Below are positions 14,228-22,237 of a DNA stretch of 34,986 nt, one piece after another. The notes under the pieces were generated by a model, which did no database searches, was not told the origin of the DNA, and was given only the letters and a program-made list of their open reading frames with translations. The position numbers and the translations under genes were made by a program. The DNA is from Clostridiales bacterium (GTDB taxonomy: Bacteria; Bacillota; Clostridia; Oscillospirales; Oscillospiraceae), in the NCBI GenBank assembly GCA_014799565.1, contig JAAVHT010000057.1:1-34986 (forward strand), read 5' to 3'. The stretch's first letter is position 1; each line of letters opens with the position of its first letter.

Positions 14228-15229
14228 ATGGGCAAGCCAAAAATCTACATCGACGGCAGAGAGGGCACCACCGGTCTGCAAATTTATGAGCGGCTGGAGG
14301 GCCGGGATGACATCGATCTGCTTCTTATCGACGAAAGCAAACGCAAGGATTTGGAGGAGCGGCGCCGTCTGCTCAACGCCGCCGACCTGGTATTTCTTTG
14401 CCTTCCAGATGACGCGGCCCGTGAAGCTGTTTCCCTTGTCACTAACGAGAATACCAGGATCATTGACTGCTCCACAGCGCACCGAACCAATCCTGACTGG
14501 GCCTATGGTTTCCCAGAGCTGTCCAAGCTGCACCGGGCACAGATTATAGATGCGAAACGGGTGGCAAACCCAGGCTGCCATGCCACAGGCTTTCTCAGTA
14601 TCGTGGCTCCTCTGATGGGCATGGGCCTGCTGTCTCCCGACGCCGCGTTATCCTGCTTCTCCCTCACCGGCTACTCCGGCGGGGGAAAGAAGATGATTGC
14701 CCGGTATGAACAGGACAACCGGCCCCCGGCGTTCAGCAGCCCCGCCCTCTACGGCCTGCTGCAAAACCACAAGCACTTGCCCGAGATGCAGCTGCGCAGT
14801 GGGCTGGAGGTTCCGCCGGTGTTTGTTCCCGTTGTGGACGACTACGATAAAGGAATGGCCACCACGGTTTGTTTCCATATGTCGCAGTTCCGCAACATAA
14901 CCGCCCTGGCGGAGATGCTCCATGTATCGCCGCTCCAAGCGGTCTGGCAAAAGCTTCGGGAGTTTTATCTCTGGTCTGATGGAGAAAACGGCATCGTTCG
15001 GGTGGAGGGCGACCCAACAGACCCGGAAACCGGCATCGACAGCGGCTTTAAGATCTACGCCAATATGTGGCGGGGGAAGGACACCTTGTCCATGATTGTG
15101 GCGGGTAATGACGAGCAGTTTACCATTACCGCGCTGTTCGATAACCTGGGCAAGGGTGCGTCCGGCGCGGCGGTTCAGAATATGAACCTGATGCTCGGTT
15201 TCGAGGAAACCAAGGGGCTGAATATCTGA
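14228..15229 (+). CDS. argC: N-acetyl-gamma-glutamyl-phosphate reductase, type 2
   Basis: A 333-residue NADPH-dependent reductase that converts N-acetylglutamyl phosphate to the semialdehyde, step three. The N-terminus K-I-Y-I-D-G-R-E-G-T-T-G is the nucleotide-binding turn of the short (type 2) AGPR branch. The catalytic cysteine is C117 in N-P-G-C-H-A-T-G. The internal S-G-G-G-K loop is intact. ATG 14228 is chosen because AGGA lies 10 bases upstream; the GTG at 14219 is too close to it. The type 2 form is less common than the long ArgC in Firmicutes such as Bacillus but is seen in clostridia. Confidence 0.94.
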   Translation: MGKPKIYIDGREGTTGLQIYERLEGRDDIDLLLIDESKRKDLEERRRLLNAADLVFLCLPDDAAREAVSLVTNENTRIIDCSTAHRTNPDWAYGFPELSKLHRAQIIDAKRVANPGCHATGFLSIVAPLMGMGLLSPDAALSCFSLTGYSGGGKKMIARYEQDNRPPAFSSPALYGLLQNHKHLPEMQLRSGLEVPPVFVPVVDDYDKGMATTVCFHMSQFRNITALAEMLHVSPLQAVWQKLREFYLWSDGENGIVRVEGDPTDPETGIDSGFKIYANMWRGKDTLSMIVAGNDEQFTITALFDNLGKGASGAAVQNMNLMLGFEETKGLNI

Positions 15230-15293
15230 AATGTGGGTAGGAGTCGGCGCTCTGCTGCGCCCTGCGTCCAATCAAAAGTGAGGAGTTGTGGGA

Positions 15294-16517
15294 ATGCTGA
15301 AAGAGATATCCGGCGGTGTGTGCGCCGCCAAGGGTTTTGCCGCTTCCGGTGTACACTGCGGTGTGAAAACCGGGAGCAGTCCTGACAAGAACGACCTGGC
15401 CATGATCCTGTCTGAGTGTGAATGCTCCGCCGCCGCAGTGTACACCATGAACCGGGTAAAGGCCGCCCCCATTTATGTGACGATGGGCAATCTGGAGGAC
15501 GGGGTGTGCCGGGGGGTCATTGCCAACAGCGGAAACGCCAACGCCTGCGCTCCCATGAGCCATGAGAACGCGGAGCGGATGTGCGACCTGGCCGCCCAAG
15601 CCACCGGGCTGAAGAGCGCCGATTTCGTTGTGGCCTCCACCGGTGTGATCGGCCAGGAGTTAAACATCTCCGCCATTGAGAAGGGAATGCCCGCGCTGGT
15701 CTCCGCCCTGAGCGCAGAGGGCTCTGACGCTGCGGCCTGCGCCGTCATGACCACCGACACGGTGAAAAAGGAGACCGCTGTCTCGGTTAGTATCGGCGGT
15801 AAGACCGTCACCATCGGAGCCGTTGCCAAGGGCTCCGGCATGATCCACCCCAACATGGGGACTATGCTGTGTTTCATCACCACAGACTGCGCCATCACCC
15901 ACGATGTGCTCCAGGACGCCCTCCACGAGATCGTCCCCCGCACCTTTAACCGGGTGACAGTGGACGGAGACACCTCCACCAATGATATGTGTGTGGTGCT
16001 GGCCAATGGCCTGGCGGGCAATGAGCAGATCGAGTGGAAGGACGACAGCTACACCGTATTTTATAAGGCGCTTTATCAGGTGTGCGAGACTATGGCCAGG
16101 GCGATTGCCGCTGACGGCGAGGGTGCTTCCCGGCTGGTGACCTGTACTGTTCGTTCCGCCCGCAGCGAGGAGAGCGCCGAGCGCCTAGCCAAGGCGGTGG
16201 TGGGTTCTTCGCTGGTGAAGGCGGCGCTGTTTGGCGCGGACGCCAACTGGGGGCGGGTTCTGTGCGCCATGGGTTATTCCAAAGCGCCCTTCCGCCCGGA
16301 GTACGTGGACATCAGCTTCTCCTCCATCCAGGGGAGCATCCTGGTGTGTGAAAAGGGGATTGGCCTTGACTTTGACGAGGAGCTTGCCGGAAAAATCCTC
16401 AGTCAGGACGAGATAGTGATTGATGTTTCCCTGAACGAGGGCGGCAGCGAGGCCACTTGCTGGGGCTGTGACCTAACCTACGAATACGTAAAAATCAATG
16501 GTGACTATAGAACCTAA
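15294..16517 (+). CDS. argJ: Bifunctional ornithine acetyltransferase / N-acetylglutamate synthase
   Basis: A 407-residue ArgJ. It transfers the acetyl group from acetylornithine to glutamate and may also use acetyl-CoA, so it covers the first and fifth steps. The precursor cleaves itself before the nucleophilic Thr; here the site is G-T-M-L with Thr190, inside M-I-H-P-N-M-G-T-M-L, where many relatives have A-T-M-L. The C-terminal subunit would therefore start at residue 190. The oxyanion-hole region S-T-G-V-I-G is present. ATG 15294 has AGGAG 8 bases upstream; the GTG at 15288 is too close. Presence of ArgJ means acetyl recycling, so no ArgE is needed. Confidence 0.95.
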   Translation: MLKEISGGVCAAKGFAASGVHCGVKTGSSPDKNDLAMILSECECSAAAVYTMNRVKAAPIYVTMGNLEDGVCRGVIANSGNANACAPMSHENAERMCDLAAQATGLKSADFVVASTGVIGQELNISAIEKGMPALVSALSAEGSDAAACAVMTTDTVKKETAVSVSIGGKTVTIGAVAKGSGMIHPNMGTMLCFITTDCAITHDVLQDALHEIVPRTFNRVTVDGDTSTNDMCVVLANGLAGNEQIEWKDDSYTVFYKALYQVCETMARAIAADGEGASRLVTCTVRSARSEESAERLAKAVVGSSLVKAALFGADANWGRVLCAMGYSKAPFRPEYVDISFSSIQGSILVCEKGIGLDFDEELAGKILSQDEIVIDVSLNEGGSEATCWGCDLTYEYVKINGDYRT

Positions 16518-16570
16518 GAGCCGGATATTTTCTGTGGTTTTTATATTTTGCCTTGAAAGGGTGCTTTTCC

Positions 16571-17425
16571 ATGTCCTCACTCATTGAGCGTGCCCAGGTG
16601 CTGGCCGAGGCGATGCCCTACATTCAAAAATTTAACGGGAAGACCATAATGGTAAAATATGGCGGAAACGCCATGATCTCAGAGGAACTGCGTCAGGCGG
16701 TGATCTCCGACCTGATTCTGCTCTCCCTGGTGGGAATCCGGGTGGTGGTGGTACACGGCGGTGGGCCGGAAATCAGCGATATGCTGAAACGTCTGGGTCA
16801 CCAGCCCAAGTTTGTGGACGGACTGCGTTACACCGACGAGGAGACCATGGAGGTCGTTCAGCAGATTCTGTGCGGCAAGGTGAACAAGGATCTGGCGGCC
16901 CTCATCAACAGTCAGGGGGGCAGGGCGGTTGGCCTGTGCGGCATGGATGCCGACCTGTTCCAGGCCGTCCGGCTGGACGAGAGATATGGGTTGGTGGGCT
17001 CCATTCAGAAGGTGAACCCCTCTGTTGTGGAGGACGCGCTCCATAACGGCTACATCCCCGTGGTGTCCACTGTGGCTCGGGGCATTGACGGGCCGACCGC
17101 TTACAACGTGAACGCCGACACCGCCGCCGCCAAGCTGGCGGTGGCCCTGAACGCGGAGAAGCTGATCCTGCTCACCGACGTGCGGGGTCTGCTCACCGAC
17201 CCCCAGGACGAGAGCACCCTGCTCCACCAGGTTCGGGCGTCGGAGATCCCCGGCCTCATCAAGGACGGGGTGATCCAAGGGGGCATGATCCCCAAAATCG
17301 ACTGCGCCGCCGAGGCGGTGCGCTCCGGGGTGAGGAGTACCGTCATCCTGGACGGACGCATCCCCCATTCCATCCTCATTGAACTGCTCAGCGACGCAGG
17401 CTTGGGCACGATGATTACAATTTAG
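16571..17425 (+). CDS. argB: Acetylglutamate kinase
   Basis: A 284-residue amino acid kinase that phosphorylates N-acetylglutamate, step two and the usual point of arginine feedback. Motifs: K-Y-G-G-N-A-M near residue 30, V-H-G-G-G-P-E for phosphate binding, and N-A-D-T-A-A-A-K-L-A for the nucleotide. ATG 16571 has AAAGGG about 10 bases upstream. The N-terminal segment before K-Y-G-G is about 28 residues and contains an I-E-R-A-Q-V-L-A-E-A helix; an N-terminal helix is typical of hexameric arginine-inhibited enzymes, so feedback inhibition is plausible but not shown. Confidence 0.96.
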   Translation: MSSLIERAQVLAEAMPYIQKFNGKTIMVKYGGNAMISEELRQAVISDLILLSLVGIRVVVVHGGGPEISDMLKRLGHQPKFVDGLRYTDEETMEVVQQILCGKVNKDLAALINSQGGRAVGLCGMDADLFQAVRLDERYGLVGSIQKVNPSVVEDALHNGYIPVVSTVARGIDGPTAYNVNADTAAAKLAVALNAEKLILLTDVRGLLTDPQDESTLLHQVRASEIPGLIKDGVIQGGMIPKIDCAAEAVRSGVRSTVILDGRIPHSILIELLSDAGLGTMITI

Positions 17426-17479
17426 CGCCTGAGCCGTCTTGAACAGGCGAAGCGTGATATCATAGGGAGGATTATCTCC

Positions 17480-18655
17480 ATGACTTTTGAACAACTGCGA
17501 GACTTGGACAGCCAATATGTTGTGCAGAGCTATGGCCGCAGTCCCATTGCCATAGACCATGGACAGGGGGCCACCCTGTACGGTGTAGACGGGAAGGAAT
17601 ACATCGACTTTGCCTCCGGCATCGGTGTGCTGTCGGTGGGCACCGCCAATCCTAAGTGGCAGGCGGCCGTCGCCGAGCAGGCGGGGAAGCTGGCCCACAT
17701 CTCCAACTTATATTACTCTGAACCCTATATTCGTTTGGCGGAAAAGCTGTGTACCCGCTCCGGTATGGCGGCGGCGTTTTTTGGCAATTCCGGCGCGGAG
17801 GGGAACGAAGGTATTATCAAGCTGGCGCGGAAGTATTCCTGGGAGAAATACGGCGAGGGAAGAGGCACTGTCATCACCCTGAACCGCTCGTTCCATGGCC
17901 GCACCATTACCACCCTGGCCGCCACTGGCCAGGATGTGTTCCACAAATATTTCTTCCCCTTTACCGAGGGCTTCCGCTGGGCCGATCCCAATATCGACAG
18001 CATCCGGCAGGCGGCGGGGGAGGATGTCTGCGCCGTGCTGGTGGAGCTGGTGCAGGGCGAGGGGGGCGTGCTGCCCCTGGATCCCGGGTTTGCTCACGAT
18101 CTGGCCCAGCTGTGCGCGGAGCGGGACTGGCTTTTCCTGGCGGATGAGGTGCAGACCGGCATAGGCCGCACCGGATCACTGTTCTGTTTCCAGCAGTATG
18201 GCGTACAGCCTGACGCCCTATCCTTTGCCAAGGGAATTGCCGGGGGCCTGCCCATGGGCGGCTTCCTGGTGAATGAGAAGTGCCGTCATGTGTTTACACC
18301 CGGCGACCACGCCTCCACCTTCGGCGGCAATCCGGTGTCTGCGGCTGCGGCCTGCGCGGTGCTGGATATTTTGGATGACGAGGCCATTTCCCGGGTGAAA
18401 GAAAAGGGAGAGTACCTGCGAGCCGCGATTGAGGCCATGGATCTGCCCTGCCTGGGCAAGACCCGGGGCATGGGCCTGATGATTGGCGTGGAGGTGTCGG
18501 AGGGCTTCTCCAACAAGGAACTGTGCGCCAAGCTGAACCAGGCAGGCCTGCTCAGCCTCACCGCTGGGCCGGGTCTGCGATTCCTGCCGCCGCTGACCAT
18601 CTCCAAGGAAGAGCTGGACAAGGGGCTGGCCATCCTGAAAGCGGCCCTTTCTTAA
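17480..18655 (+). CDS. argD: Acetylornithine aminotransferase
   Basis: A 391-residue class III PLP aminotransferase that converts N-acetylglutamate semialdehyde to acetylornithine, step four. The PLP lysine is K251 in S-F-A-K-G-I-A-G-G. F-G-N-S-G-A-E-G-N-E binds the cofactor phosphate and D-E-V-Q-T-G-I-G-R contains the PLP-ring Asp. Length fits ArgD rather than the longer ornithine or GABA aminotransferases. GGGAGG lies about 9 bases before ATG 17480. A weak 6-bp inverted repeat (CGCCTG/CAGGCG) lies in the 54-base gap after argB. Confidence 0.95.
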   Translation: MTFEQLRDLDSQYVVQSYGRSPIAIDHGQGATLYGVDGKEYIDFASGIGVLSVGTANPKWQAAVAEQAGKLAHISNLYYSEPYIRLAEKLCTRSGMAAAFFGNSGAEGNEGIIKLARKYSWEKYGEGRGTVITLNRSFHGRTITTLAATGQDVFHKYFFPFTEGFRWADPNIDSIRQAAGEDVCAVLVELVQGEGGVLPLDPGFAHDLAQLCAERDWLFLADEVQTGIGRTGSLFCFQQYGVQPDALSFAKGIAGGLPMGGFLVNEKCRHVFTPGDHASTFGGNPVSAAAACAVLDILDDEAISRVKEKGEYLRAAIEAMDLPCLGKTRGMGLMIGVEVSEGFSNKELCAKLNQAGLLSLTAGPGLRFLPPLTISKEELDKGLAILKAALS

Positions 18656-18671
18656 AACGGAGGAGATACCG

Positions 18672-19586
18672 ATGAAAAAAGACTTACTCAAGCTGCTGGA
18701 TCTGTCCAAGGAAGAAATTGCCGAGATCCTGGATATGGCGGATCAGATGAAATACAGCCAGAAGCACGGCATCGCCCACGACTACCTCAAGGGCAAGACC
18801 CTGGCCATGATTTTCGAGAAAAACTCCACCCGCACCCGGGTGTCCTTCGAGGTGGGGATGTACCAGCTGGGCGGTCACGCCCTGTTTCTGTCCGGTAAGG
18901 AGAGCCAGATCGGCCGCGGGGAGCCAGTGGAGGACACCGCGCGGGTGCTGTCCCGGTACTGCGACGGCATCATGATCCGCACCTACGGCCAGTCCGAAGT
19001 GGAGGAATTGGCGAAATATGCCTCCATCCCGGTGGTGAATGGCCTGACCGACTTTGCCCACCCCTGCCAAGTGCTGGCGGATCTGATGACCATCCGGGAG
19101 AAGATGACCCGGCTGGAGGGGCTGAAGCTGGCCTTCATCGGGGACGGCAACAATATGGCCAACTCCCTGATTGTGGGCGGCCTGAAGTGCGGCATGGACG
19201 TGTCCGTGGCCTGTCCGGAGGGGTATGACCCCGATCGGTTGGTGCTGGACTTTGCCAAAACGGTGACGGACTGCAAGTTCGAGCTGGTGCGCACTCCCGC
19301 TGAGGCGGCAAAGGACGCCGACGTGGTGATTACCGACGTATGGGCCTCCATGGGCAAGGAGGAGGAGCGGGCCGTCCGGGCGAAGGCCTTTGCGGGTTAC
19401 TGTGTGGACGAAGCGCTGATGGAGCTGACCCACCCCGGCTGCATGGTGCAGCACTGCCTGCCAGCCCACAAAGGGGAGGAGATCAGCGCCGAAGTGTTTG
19501 AGGCACACGCCGACGAGATCTTTGAGGAGGCGGAAAACCGCCTGCACGCCCAGAAAGCTGTGCTGTATCTGTTGATGAAGGATTGA
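18672..19586 (+). CDS. argF: Ornithine carbamoyltransferase
   Basis: A 304-residue enzyme that makes citrulline from ornithine and carbamoyl phosphate, step six. The carbamoyl-phosphate site S-T-R-T-R is at residues 52-56, H-P-C-Q at 130-133, and H-C-L-P at 261-264 carries the catalytic Cys. Anabolic rather than catabolic function is inferred from its place at the end of a biosynthetic operon and the lack of arcA or arcC nearby. ATG 18672 has GGAGGAG 7-9 bases upstream. A terminator follows within 5 bases of its stop. Confidence 0.96.
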   Translation: MKKDLLKLLDLSKEEIAEILDMADQMKYSQKHGIAHDYLKGKTLAMIFEKNSTRTRVSFEVGMYQLGGHALFLSGKESQIGRGEPVEDTARVLSRYCDGIMIRTYGQSEVEELAKYASIPVVNGLTDFAHPCQVLADLMTIREKMTRLEGLKLAFIGDGNNMANSLIVGGLKCGMDVSVACPEGYDPDRLVLDFAKTVTDCKFELVRTPAEAAKDADVVITDVWASMGKEEERAVRAKAFAGYCVDEALMELTHPGCMVQHCLPAHKGEEISAEVFEAHADEIFEEAENRLHAQKAVLYLLMKD

Positions 19587-19590
19587 GCAA

Positions 19591-19619
19591 AGTCCCCCTT
19601 GCAGTGCAGGGGGGATTTT
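19591..19619 (+). terminator. Terminator of the arginine operon
   Basis: A 12-bp stem (19591-19602 with 19606-19617, including G-U pairs) closes on a 3-base loop and ends in TTTT (19616-19619). It overlaps the next promoter. Confidence 0.75.
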
Positions 19620-19627
19620 GCTATAAT
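19599..19627 (+). promoter_or_regulatory. Promoter of the sirtuin/CPBP operon
   Basis: TTGCAG (19599-19604) and a consensus TATAAT (19622-19627) are 17 bases apart, with TGC before the -10 (extended). The -35 lies in the loop and stem of the arg operon terminator. Confidence 0.72.
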
Positions 19628-19649
19628 TGGGCCAAAGGAGGGGAAGACG

Positions 19650-20372
19650 ATGACTCCTCAGGAACAATTGCAGCAATGGATCAAAGACAGCGGCAATATT
19701 GTCTTTTTTGGAGGGGCGGGCGTATCCACAGAGAGCGGCATCCCCGACTTTCGCAGTGTGGACGGCCTTTATAACCAGAAGTACGACGAGCCGCCGGAGA
19801 CCATCCTCAGTCACACCTATTTCACCCGCCGCACAGAGGAATTTTACCGTTTTTATCGGGACAAAATGCTGTGCTTGGACGCGAAGCCCAACGCCGCCCA
19901 TCTCAAGTTGGCGGAGCTGGAGCGGGCGGGCAAGCTGAAGGCGGTGGTCACCCAGAATATCGATGGGCTCCATCAGCTGGCGGGCAGCCAGACGGTGTAT
20001 GAGCTCCACGGCTCGGTGCACCGCAATTACTGCACAAGGTGCCGGACATTTTGCGGTGTGGACTTTATCGCCGGGGGAGAGGGAGTGCCCCGCTGCCCGG
20101 TGTGTGGAGGGCTGGTGAAGCCGGACGTGGTGCTCTATGAAGAAGGGCTGGATCAGGATACCGTGGAGGGGGCCGTGCGAGCCATTGCGCAAGCGGATGT
20201 GCTCATCATTGGCGGCACGTCCCTGGTGGTGTATCCCGCCGCAGGGCTCATCAACTATTACCGAGGAAATAAGCTGGTACTCATCAACCGGGATCCCACG
20301 CCCTACGACGGACAGGCCGATTTGGTGATCCACGACTCCATCGGGAAAGTACTGGGAGAGATTGAACTATGA
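19650..20372 (+). CDS. cobB: NAD-dependent protein deacetylase (sirtuin)
   Basis: A 240-residue Sir2-family enzyme that removes acyl groups from lysines using NAD+. The NAD motif G-A-G-V-S-T-E-S-G-I-P-D-F-R-S spans 22-36, T-Q-N-I-D-G-L-H 101-108, and the catalytic His is H120. Zinc ligands are C128, C131, C149 and C152. ATG 19650 has AAAGGAGG about 7 bases upstream; the longer frame to 19599 would lie in the promoter. The CPBP membrane protein gene overlaps its stop by ATGA, so the two are co-translated. A functional link between them is not established. Confidence 0.95.
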   Translation: MTPQEQLQQWIKDSGNIVFFGGAGVSTESGIPDFRSVDGLYNQKYDEPPETILSHTYFTRRTEEFYRFYRDKMLCLDAKPNAAHLKLAELERAGKLKAVVTQNIDGLHQLAGSQTVYELHGSVHRNYCTRCRTFCGVDFIAGGEGVPRCPVCGGLVKPDVVLYEEGLDQDTVEGAVRAIAQADVLIIGGTSLVVYPAAGLINYYRGNKLVLINRDPTPYDGQADLVIHDSIGKVLGEIEL

Positions 20373-21271
20373 ACGAGAGAAAACCAGACCGTGTGGGTCA
20401 GGTGTTTGCCGCCCTAGGCAAATCGGTGTGCTATTTGGCACTATTTCTGGGGATGCAGGTGGCCGTAATGCTGCCTTTGCTTGTCTCCATGGTTTCGGAG
20501 GCCATTACTGGGGAAGCGGGGGTGGACGAGGACTTTATCTTCGCCCTGCTCAGCGCCGATACGATGACCTTGTCGCTGATTTCCGGGCTGCTTACCCTTA
20601 CCGTTGTGCTGGCCTTTTACCTCATCCGGAGGAAAAAGCTCGGCGAAGCGCTGTGGCTGCGGCCCGTACCTGTGCCCGCCCTGCTGACAGGGGCGGCGCT
20701 GGCGCCGGGGCTGTATCTGGTGGTCACGACAGCACTGGCTATGCTGCCCGAGGCATGGCTGGACAGCTACAGCGAGGCTACCGCAGGCATCGACAGCGGC
20801 ACCTTGACCGGGGTGATTGCCGTGGCGGTAGTGGCTCCCATTGTGGAGGAAGTCATTTTCCGGGGACTGATCATGAATCGGATGGCCCGGGTTATGCCCG
20901 CTTGGCTGGCAGTCGTGCTGTCCGCCGCCGTGTTTGGAGTGTGCCACGGGCATCCCGTCTGGTTTGCCTACGCCTTTGTGCTGGGGGCGGTCTTTGGGTT
21001 CATCGATCTACGGACAAACTCCATCCTACCGTCCATCCTGGGCCATGTGGTATTCAACGCCATCGGTCAGATATTCTCCCTTATCCCGGAGACGGAGGAG
21101 GGGACAGAGATGTTGATCGCCATGGGTGTGCTGCTGCTGGTTGCCATTGTGGCTCCGCTGATAAACCGCAAGGGTATCGCGGCGCTGTTCCGGCCTGTGC
21201 CCAAGCCGCTTCCGGCGCAAGAGCTGCCCGAGAAGCCCAAAAATTACGATTACGACCCCTGGGATCTGTGA
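20369..21271 (+). CDS. CPBP-family intramembrane protease
   Basis: A 300-residue polytopic membrane protein with about eight hydrophobic segments. It carries the three CPBP (Rce1/Abi-like) motifs: E160-E161-x-x-x-R165, F189-x-x-x-H193, and H226-x-x-x-N230. These form the glutamate-dependent protease site in Rce1 relatives. Bacterial members act in bacteriocin self-immunity or other membrane proteolysis, but the substrate here is unknown. The C-terminal 35 residues are soluble, proline-rich and end in N-Y-D-Y-D-P-W-D-L, probably cytosolic. It is translationally coupled to the sirtuin and followed by a strong hairpin. Confidence 0.9.
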   Translation: MNERKPDRVGQVFAALGKSVCYLALFLGMQVAVMLPLLVSMVSEAITGEAGVDEDFIFALLSADTMTLSLISGLLTLTVVLAFYLIRRKKLGEALWLRPVPVPALLTGAALAPGLYLVVTTALAMLPEAWLDSYSEATAGIDSGTLTGVIAVAVVAPIVEEVIFRGLIMNRMARVMPAWLAVVLSAAVFGVCHGHPVWFAYAFVLGAVFGFIDLRTNSILPSILGHVVFNAIGQIFSLIPETEEGTEMLIAMGVLLLVAIVAPLINRKGIAALFRPVPKPLPAQELPEKPKNYDYDPWDL

Positions 21272-21276
21272 GCAGC

Positions 21277-21309
21277 GGAAAGCCCCGCGCCGTTGGCGCG
21301 GGGCTTTCC
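21277..21309 (+). terminator. Terminator of the sirtuin/CPBP operon
   Basis: A perfect 15-bp inverted repeat, GGAAAGCCCCGCGCC (21277-21291) and its complement (21295-21309), with a 3-base loop. TGTCT follows; the uridine run is short but the stem is very strong. Confidence 0.8.
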
Positions 21310-21321
21310 TGTCTAATGATT

Positions 21322-21359
21322 TTATTGAAAAACGATAAATAATACTTGACAATCAATAA
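21322..21359 (+). promoter_or_regulatory. Candidate operator of the DUF2975/HTH operon
   Basis: TTATTG-N5-CGATAA (21322-21338) is an imperfect inverted repeat, and TTGA-CAA-TCAA (21346-21356) is a second, perfect one that covers the -35. TTATTGA and TCAATAA also form a wider inverted pair (21322-21328 and 21353-21359). They are plausible sites for the Cro/CI-type regulator encoded downstream. Confidence 0.45.
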
Positions 21360-21374
21360 ACAGCGTGGTAAGCT
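21346..21374 (+). promoter_or_regulatory. Promoter of the DUF2975/HTH operon
   Basis: A consensus TTGACA (21346-21351) lies 17 bases from TAAGCT (21369-21374), which is preceded by TGG (extended -10). GAGGTGG at 21384-21390 then precedes ATG 21396. Confidence 0.72.
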
Positions 21375-21395
21375 CATGGACAAGAGGTGGTTGAA

Positions 21396-21995
21396 ATGGA
21401 ACAAACTTCTGTGCAGAAGCTGGCCCGAGTGCTGCGGGTGCTGGTGGTTGTCACATTTGTGTGCAATCTCATTGCGTTGCTTATGGTTCCAATGATGGCG
21501 TGTACGTATAGGGCAATGTCAGCAGGAGAAATCGTGGACTGGGGAATAAATAGCCTGTCCTACCTGTTCAGGCTGGAAAGCACACCAAGAGACTATTTCC
21601 CGTTTTCAATGATGTTTTTTTATTCTTGGCTTGTGGTATGGACAGATGCGTATACGGCTGTGCTCACTGTATTCCTCTGGGCTTGCGGGATCTGTACCGC
21701 AGTCATTCTCTGGCAGGGAAAGCGTGTTTTGGATACGATATTAAAGGAAGAACCCTTTACACTTGAAAATGCCCGGAATCTAAAACGTGCGGCGGTGTGC
21801 TGCTTTGTGATCTCTGGCGCGGCGCTTTTGCGGCTGATTTGGGGATTTGCCACCTATCGAAGCATTTTACCGCTGCTGACCTACAACGCCCTATTCGTTC
21901 CCATTTTCCTCATGGCGGGACTTCTGTGCATGGTCATGTCCGCCCTGTTCCGTCAGGCCGCCGAGCTCAAGGCGGAGAACGACCTGACCATATAG
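21396..21995 (+). CDS. DUF2975-type membrane protein
   Basis: A 199-residue membrane protein with four clear hydrophobic segments (about 14-37, 74-100, 130-152 and 158-182). The pattern G-K-R-V-L-D-T-I-L-K-E-E-P-F-T-L-E-N between segments two and three is the cytosolic loop typical of DUF2975 proteins. These are usually encoded next to a small YozG-like HTH regulator, as here, 10 bases downstream. Function is unknown; the pair is thought to form a membrane-linked regulatory unit (inference from co-occurrence). The gene is AT-richer than most of the window. ATG 21396 fits the ribosome binding site; GTG 21387 would overlap it. Confidence 0.82.
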   Translation: MEQTSVQKLARVLRVLVVVTFVCNLIALLMVPMMACTYRAMSAGEIVDWGINSLSYLFRLESTPRDYFPFSMMFFYSWLVVWTDAYTAVLTVFLWACGICTAVILWQGKRVLDTILKEEPFTLENARNLKRAAVCCFVISGAALLRLIWGFATYRSILPLLTYNALFVPIFLMAGLLCMVMSALFRQAAELKAENDLTI

Positions 21996-22005
21996 GGGGC
22001 GGCGT

Positions 22006-22236
22006 ATGGCGATTATCGTGAACCTGGACGTGATGATGGCGAAGCGCAAGATGTCCCTGGGGGAGTTGTCCCAAAAGGTGGACGTCACCATGGCAAACCT
22101 GTCCATTTTGAAAAACAACAAGGCCAAAGCGGTGCGCTTCTCTACGCTGGAGGCCATCTGCAAGGCGCTGGACTGCCAGCCGGGGGATATTTTGGAGTTT
22201 GTCCCGGACAATGATACAGAACAAGGAGGGAATTGA
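22006..22236 (+). CDS. Small Cro/CI-type HTH regulator (YozG-like)
   Basis: A 76-residue DNA-binding protein, essentially one helix-turn-helix domain. The HTH is K-M-S-L-G-E-L-S-Q-K-V-D-V-T-M-A-N-L-S; the following L-E-A-I-C-K-A-L-D-C-Q-P-G-D-I-L motif is the hallmark of the short regulators paired with DUF2975 proteins. AGGGGGCGG precedes ATG 22006. It likely represses its own operon through the palindromic elements around the 21346 promoter. A small membrane protein gene starts two bases after its stop codon. Confidence 0.9.
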   Translation: MAIIVNLDVMMAKRKMSLGELSQKVDVTMANLSILKNNKAKAVRFSTLEAICKALDCQPGDILEFVPDNDTEQGGN

Positions 22237-22237
22237 C

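Noticed and set aside
18684-20333. 549-codon open frame on the minus strand opposite argF and cobB
   Set aside because: It spans two real genes and the terminator/promoter between them; no domain is seen and codon bias comes from the opposite strand.
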